Positions 58,384 through 64,000 of a stretch of DNA of 64,000 nucleotides are shown one piece after another (positions within the stretch are counted from its first letter, which is position 1; each line of letters starts with the position of its first letter). The DNA is taken from positions 111,620,320 to 111,684,319 of the forward strand of contig BSWB01000003.1 of assembly GCA_033239125.1 (NCBI GenBank). Direction: 5' to 3'. A model generated the notes under the pieces. The model did no database searches. It saw nothing but the letters and a program-made list of their open reading frames with translations, and was not told the origin of the DNA. A program made the position numbers and the translations under genes. This DNA comes from Fagopyrum homotropicum (lineage: Eukaryota > Streptophyta > Magnoliopsida > Caryophyllales > Polygonaceae).

Positions 58384-60151
58384 TTACCCGCTTTCTCTAA
58401 CACAATTACCAGGCAATAGATACCTGTACTTATCAGCATTTTCCAACAGAAATGCAGGAAGATGTACAGCCGAAAAGGAGCGAGGAATCGGCCCCAGCTT
58501 CCCAATGATATCTTTAAATGTGTACTCTTCTGGAATCATGTCAAACAGATCTGTCCCTTTACAGATGATATCTTGGATCCTCTGTGGGTTAAGGTAATGA
58601 GAAAACCTAACCCTGTCACTATGACTGTAGGCTTTCATCTTAAATATGAACTCTTCAATGTAGCGGAAACAAAAACTACAATGCCACCCGCTATCTGACA
58701 GAAGTTGATCAGTTTGCCGGTAGTGTGCGTAAGTAGTCTTACCTGGTTGATATCTGTGGATTGAAGCTCTCCAACTATTGTCATCAACCTTGAACTCAAA
58801 AGAGTACAAATAGTTCCTCAAACGAAGGTGAAGAATGGGAGGAATGTCGTCGCACCACCTCAACAGATTTATTGTATGTCTGCTCGGTATCTCATCAACA
58901 TCAGACATAATTAACAAGTCGTCTTCTTCAATCCCAGCAAGCCTCAGAAGCTGGTCTAGTGCTACCCTTTGATATGCCTCCTCAACAAAAGGATTCTCGC
59001 CTTTTCTAAATCTCCCTCCAATCTTTCCGTAAGTAAGCCTAGGCTCCACAAACTTGAACCTGTCACGGTGGATCCCAAAGAAATTTGGCTTCGGGATTCC
59101 TGTAAAAGTTGAGTTTGATTCCAAGAGGACGAACTGTGTCACGTAAGGATACAATTCCCTCCACCTCAATTCAAGCATGTCCACCTCATTGTTGAACAGA
59201 ACAGCATCAAATACTCTCCTCGGATAATCACGGACTCCCCAACCGTGGAGTTTGCAAAGATTCTCCATAGTAACATTTTCGTTGTAGTAATGGGTGATTT
59301 CATTGAAAGGCTTGGGAGGTGACTCCCACAATGGCCTTAAGAAATAGGAAATCTTCTGCCCATGAAGATATATGCCAAAGATACATGCGGGGATGAACAT
59401 CAGTACAAAGATAATGATTTTTAAGTCAATCCCATGTAGGATGCATCTTAGCCTTGCCATGCTTAATGCTCCTCGAGATCCCTGATATGAATTTAGAAGC
59501 AAAGGATTAAAATCCCAGACAATCCTTTCCAAAATTCTACATATAACTCATAACCCTTCTAAATTATACAAAATTCCTGTCGCATAACTTCATGCTAAGA
59601 GAATCAAACAAGTTTTTCTGGACCAATGAGTTCTCAAACACCACTCCAAATACGGGGATGTCTATTTTTTTTTTTTTGAATAAACAAATTCGGACGTGCA
59701 AATACAAAAGGGAGAATTTGGGTTCATCCTAGCTGGGGAGAACTAAACAACTACTAAATAGGCAGATAATAAACAAACATAAACCTAGAAAGCTACCTTT
59801 TCGATATTAAACCGATTAAAATTTCTTTTAATTTGATAAAAGACCCCCAAATAATGAACAGTCAGCTCGGTCCGATAATTCAACAAATCTAGGTTTTAAT
59901 CAAACCACAATGAAATCAAGCTTCCAGGCTCTTCGAATTAAAAATAAACCATGCAAAAACAAAGGAACTGGAAAATGTGAATCCACAATGCTAACATTGA
60001 ATTGAAAACTCAATTCCCATGACTGAACATCAAACGGACGAAAGCCCTTTAAAAACGAAAAAACAAAGAAATCGCGTTTGAAATTTACCTCGCCACAATA
60101 ATCTTGGCAAAAATCGTCCGTCTTCTTCGAATTATAGTATCCTTCAGGCAT
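58384..60151 (-). CDS. Glycosyltransferase family 17 protein (putative beta-1,4-N-acetylglucosaminyltransferase)
   Basis: Predicted type II Golgi membrane glycosyltransferase. Animal GT17 (GnT-III) adds bisecting GlcNAc to N-glycans, but the plant substrate is unknown. Two exons on the minus strand: 60151-60089 (MPEGYYNSKKTDDFCQDYCGE) and 59481-58384, joined GAG/gtaaat to tatcag/GGA, 386 aa, near the usual 390. The start at 60151 matches the conserved plant N-terminus. A transmembrane helix spans about 41-60 (IIIFVLMFIPACIFGIY). Then come the conserved LHGW (99-102), YVTQFVLLESNSTFTG (134-149), AYQRVALDQLLR (190-201), the DVDE metal/sugar-nucleotide motif (215-218) and SGWHCSFCFR near 285-295. 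The end LLPGNC fits the family. The second-exon frame is open upstream (to 59532), but that part is intronic. Confidence 0.94.
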
Positions 60152-61563
60152 CTTTATCTGGAAAATCTCGAAGCAGATAGCAATGTCGAAGCAAACAACA
60201 ACAACACTCTGTTTCAACAAACTCAGCCGGATTGGAGATCGTAAGAAGGTAGATCGAGCGGCGGAAATTTAGGGTGAGGAAGTTGATTGCGGGGAGAAGA
60301 GGTCAGGAGGGAGAGGGGAGGATGAGAGAATGAGAAGGGTCGAGGATTGTACGCGTAGAGGAAGCGAACAATTATAGCCGTTTGGTGGTTCCTCTCTCTA
60401 CAAACCCAAACGAGAGAAAGAGAGAGAGAGAGCATTAGAGATTTGGGAAAAGGGGGAAATTTAGGGAGAGAGAAGGAGAATTGTAGTGGTGGTGGTGGCC
60501 TCCATGGATCGAGGCTGGCATGGTGGTGGAAGGTAATGCGGCGTCTTGTGGATTTGATTTATCTTCTTTTAAAAACACAACTGTTTAGCTTTCATTGGCT
60601 ACGATAAACATAGAAAATTAAGATATGAGATAAATATTAGGGATTTTTCTTTTTTCAAAACAACTTGTATTTTAAAATACAATCTTTATAATAAATTGCT
60701 CTAAATTAAAATTAACAATTATAGCATATATTATTTAAGATTGAATTGGCATTCTTATTTGGGAGAGGGGAAGAAACTTGGTATATGTCATACGATTTTA
60801 GAATATAAAAAAAAAAGTATTTATGATGTATCTCGTTTATGTACCTATTTTTATTTGCCTTCGTTGAAGATAAGAGCAATGACAGTACGAGGGACTCCAT
60901 CACTAACATTCATTTGCTGACCAAGTGAAGTGAAAGTATCGGCCACCATATCGACTTCTCATCTCGAAATATGTATCGCATACAAACATCTTCAAAGGAT
61001 TGGATCTTAGCCATAAGGACATAAAACTTGAAAATCTTCAAAGGATCTCTAACATAAATCCTTACTACTTTAAAAGAGAGTTCTCCCACTGAACAACCAA
61101 GTTCTCGTTTTATCCTCCTAACCTTTTTTCTTTTTTTTCCTTCCCATTTTGCCCTTCTGCCCTAACGTGTTACTTTTTCCTACTGCTCTCAATAGGTGTC
61201 ATCTTCTCCTTCATGAGATTCAATAGGCGTTGTCATCTCTTACGCTTTATTCAGTTCGTTCCTTTCAATCCGCCACCTCCTTCTTTGGATGGATCGACTA
61301 CGGCCTATCAAGTATGCTCTTGAACATCCTCTCTCATTTCCTTCTCCTTCTCTTCTTCTCTTTCGATGTTCTATGATTTTGCTTCCATCAAATCTGACCG
61401 GAGACAAACTTTCCATCTCTGGCAGTGGCGGACTTTCGCCTGCTCCGCTTAGAAACGCCACCTTTGTCGGTTTTCGGCCGGTTTCTCCCACCTATTACCC
61501 CGTATCGCCGTGATGAAGCAGAAAATTGAAGCAAACAAAATTAGGTTTTCGAAAGACATACTT
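60152..61563. other. GT17 5' leader/promoter and intergenic
   Basis: A minus-strand CT-rich stretch (AGAGAGAGAGAGAG on plus, about 60416-60433) lies about 270 bp before the GT17 start and could be promoter or leader. Beyond about 60540 the sequence is AT-rich without a supported gene. Open frames at 61240-61513 on both strands show no domain. Confidence 0.4.
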
Positions 61564-61834
61564 TGTAACCCCAAGTCCATAGGATCCGGAGTGCACTGGG
61601 TTAGGGCCTCCCAATGGGTCCTGACCTTAGCCTGACAACAAGTTCACTGGATCTTACAATAAGGAACAAATAAATATAAAATATCCTTTATAAGATTGAA
61701 ACATTTGATAACATAATACATACAAAACCCGAAAACCGAGTACAAAACAACTTCATATGTAAACAACCCGAAACCCATAACACTTAAATGTACGGAAGTC
61801 CTAGGCTGATCACTCCTCCAAATCATTCTATAGT
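61564..61834 (-). mobile_element. Tekay-like LTR fragment, inverted
   Basis: Starts TGTAACCCCAAGTCC and continues GGGTCCTGACCTTAGCCTGA, CAACAAGTTCACTGGATC, matching the inverted 3' end of the LTR at 40473. It is cut at 61834 by the next element; any remainder lies beyond the window. Confidence 0.7.
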
Positions 61835-63525
61835 TGATAGCATGAAATATGACGTTAGTTTAGATGTTTATAAAGGTAGTTTTTCCCTTCCTTTTGAGTA
61901 CATGGACATGTTTTCATAGCATTTATTAAGCATATTCACCTATTATGTTGGAATAGAGATCTACGCAAGTTTTGTTGTGATTTCAAGTGAATTGGCGCTG
62001 AATTAGAGTGGAAATGGAGCATTCATGGAGTATTGATCGATATGGATTTCATTAGGAAGCATTGGAGAAGTCTAGGAAGGAGTATGAAGTAAAAGAAAAG
62101 AGAAAGGCATCGAAAAGGAAGAACCACGGCCAAAGAAGAAACTTCCACGGCCGAGGTTTTCATAATTCTTTGATTTCCACACGTGGAAAGGAAGGCCAAG
62201 AGTCATCACGGAACAAACCATGTCCGTGGTTTTGATGACTTCACCCGTGGTTTTCTTCGGGAAAAGCCGTTCCGTTATTGCCACGTCAGCAACGTACAGG
62301 AGAGAGCCTTTAGACTTAATTTTATTCTATAAAAGAAGGTTGACGGCTACATTTTGAAGACACGCTTGGACGACGCTACACACTCGGATTCACTTCCATA
62401 CTTAGGTTTAACGGATTACTTCACGTTCGAGATTCTCTTGCTTCATCATTGGGAGGAGATTGAAGAGCTTTGGAATTACGACTTGGAGATTGAAGATATT
62501 TCTGCGATTTTCTTAGGTTTTGATTATTGTCTTTTGAGAACACACGAATTGCGATTACTTATTATTTGATTGATTGATTTGAGATATTTGGAGATTGATT
62601 GTTAAGATATCATAGTTCTTCTTTTTGTCTTTTCTTGGTTGCATGCTATACTTGCTTTCTTCCTTTATTTGAATTGAATATGATGATGATTGTTGGCCAA
62701 ACCCCCCTGCAATTCTAGGGTGAAGGGTTGATGGTTATGGTATCGATAATGATAGATTGAACCATAACAGATCGGACCCTGAGAGTTGTGAGACGAAACC
62801 ATCGCAGAAGATTTTCCACGGTCTGTTCTTAAGGAACCACGCCCGTGGTTTCCCAAGATCCTGCCGTGGTTTCCTCTGTTTTACACGTTTCACATTTACC
62901 TTTACCCAAAGTTAAAGATTGCCTAAATCCTAACCTTGTTGAACCTTTCTTACCCATAACCTTGCTTGGTTATAAGCGTTTATGAGTTCTAGGTAATAGG
63001 GGATTCAAAAACCTCTATTAAGGTGGAGAGTGTCATATCCTTTACCTTTGTGCTACCTTTTGACTTCCTTGGGTTTGGTTTTGGTATTGAGAGTATAATC
63101 CTATCCTTAGACCCTCTTCTTGACGAGACTCAACATCCGTTAAGTAGAACCTTTGGGTGAGACAAAAAGGGTGTTGGAACTTCACCGTACGATATCCTAC
63201 CTTAGATCATATATCTTTGCTATCCAACTATGTCCTTTACACATCTTTAGACTTCTTGAATCGAAAACCACAACCGGATACTTGGATTTTTAGAACTTGC
63301 ATTCTCCAGTTATTATCACATCTTATTCATTACCTTGATCATTGCTTTGCTTGCGTTACAAGTTAGATTGCTTTGCTGCTTTGTTCTCACTAATTCCCTG
63401 AGATCGACTCTGGAATATTAGCCCTTACTACGATAGACCCGTACAATGCGGGTTCACTATCGTTAGGCACTATTCTTGGATATAAATATAAAGGTTTTAC
63501 GCACACACACCTTTTGGAGCGAACA
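61835..63525 (+). repeat. 5' LTR of the 61.8-kb Athila/Tat-like element
   Basis: 1691 bp, TGATAG...GCGAACA. It ends seven bases before the primer site. It shares the TTTCCCTTCC/TAGTTTTTCCC start region and the CCGTACAATGCGGGTT end region with copies 1 and 2. Confidence 0.82.
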
Positions 63526-63531
63526 AGTTTT

Positions 63532-63549
63532 TGGCGCCGTTGCCGGGGA
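63532..63549 (+). other. Primer binding site, tRNA-Asp type
   Basis: TGGCGCCGTTGCCGGGGA, an 18-nt match to the 3' end of plant tRNA-Asp as known for Athila-type elements. It lies six bases past the LTR. Confidence 0.85.
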
Positions 63550-63669
63550 ATTGGTCAAGACCAATCCAGTGTACGGTTGTCTAACTTGGTAGCTTCTTGC
63601 TTTGCTACTGATCATTCTATCTGAGTGTTCTTGTAGGATATTTCTTTAGGTTTATGCAAAGGACAATAG

Positions 63670-64000
63670 ATGGTAAAGAAATCGATTAGACGGGTTGTTG
63701 AGGAGAAGGAGAGGGAAGCTAGAGTGTTAGCTAATCCTCCGACTCCCATCGTTTTGCCGGATCTCGTTATTGTGCAACCACCAGTTGTTGTACATCCACC
63801 TTCACTTGTACCTGACCCACCTAGGGTTGAGCGAGTTGACCCGTTTGCAGCAATACCACAAACGCTTGGTCAACGGATGGACCCCGTTCAACAAACGCGC
63901 CTTCCCGGCGTTATGGTTGATCCGGCGGATCAAGACTATGATTTCCGACCTCAAGTTATGACCATGATCCGACAAAGTCAATTTGGAGGATTAGCGCGAG
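63670..64000 (+). CDS. Gag N-terminus of the Athila/Tat-like element (partial)
   Basis: Capsid precursor of the retrotransposon. The frame is open from the ATG at 63670 to the window end (110 codons). It opens MVKKSIRRVVEEKEREARVL, runs through a proline/valine-rich segment (PPTPIVLPDLVIVQPPVV), then FRPQVMTMIRQSQFGGLARE. That last stretch fits the conserved start of plant gypsy gag (F-x-[IL]-K/R-P-x3-M-I-x-Q/N-x2-F-x-G). With no stop in the visible part, this may be the best preserved coding sequence among the retroelements here. Confidence 0.72.
   Translation, partial: MVKKSIRRVVEEKEREARVLANPPTPIVLPDLVIVQPPVVVHPPSLVPDPPRVERVDPFAAIPQTLGQRMDPVQQTRLPGVMVDPADQDYDFRPQVMTMIRQSQFGGLAR

Larger units (their letters stand above)
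61835..64000 (+). mobile_element. Athila/Tat-like LTR retrotransposon, 5' part (runs off the window)
   Basis: A full LTR (61835-63525), primer site and gag start are present; the rest is outside. The LTR start (TGATAGCATGAAATATGACG) is a diverged relative of copies 1 and 2. A TATA (CTATAAAAG) lies at 62328-62336. Palindromic box sets lie at 62122-62189, 62205-62252 and 62814-62873. Confidence 0.82.

Noticed and set aside
60850..60975. Minus-strand text VDMVADTFTSLGQQMN resembling the end of a LINE RNase H domain
   Set aside because: The stretch is too short, with no reverse transcriptase or other LINE domain nearby.

Overview
This window is plant nuclear DNA. It has spliced GT-AG introns, a WW-type DEAD-box helicase, a CPFC glutaredoxin and a plant-type GT17 glycosyltransferase. 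It also holds Ty3/gypsy LTR retrotransposons primed by tRNA-iMet and tRNA-Asp, a Helitron and several MITEs. I read it as a eudicot but cannot name the species. Only three genes look intact: the helicase (19549-24542, +, 639 aa), a class I glutaredoxin (30386-32047, -, 106 aa) and the GT17 protein (58384-60151, -, 386 aa). A fourth gene, ribonucleotide reductase small subunit, is a broken fragment split in two by nested transposons (44140-44346 and 50999-51311).

Layout. 1-3171: unrecognised. 3172-5331: solo LTR with 5-bp target duplication. 5337-7754: unrecognised, with short tandem repeats. 7755-11480: decayed Ty3/gypsy gag and protease region, interrupted at 8483-10761 by a small gag-only LTR element on the minus strand. 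11822-14777: truncated non-autonomous Athila/Tat-like element (copy 1, minus). 15512-16081: non-autonomous Helitron. 16811-18208: 1.4-kb fold-back repeat just upstream of the helicase gene. 24543-30385: intergenic, with a hAT-like relic, an inverted repeat with tRNA-like ends and a minisatellite. 32147-32524: MITE doublet at the glutaredoxin promoter. 33091-42239: full-length but decayed Tekay-like chromovirus (minus). 44140-51311: reductase pseudogene hit by a solo LTR that was itself hit by non-autonomous element copy 2. 53554-53846: Tourist-like MITE. 53972-56157: solo LTR. 61564-64000: LTR fragment carrying a third Athila/Tat-like element that runs off the window.

The three genes are unrelated housekeeping-type genes with no sign of joint action; the rest is mostly transposon history. 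The most unusual signal is a three-box palindromic motif in the Athila/Tat-like elements. It sits at the same positions in each element, but its sequence differs as a set between elements (ATCTCGG/CCGAGAT in copy 1; ACCACGG/CCGTGGT in copy 2 and in the 61.8-kb element). I do not recognise it as a described feature. Splice sites and boundaries were read by eye; no searches or alignments were run.
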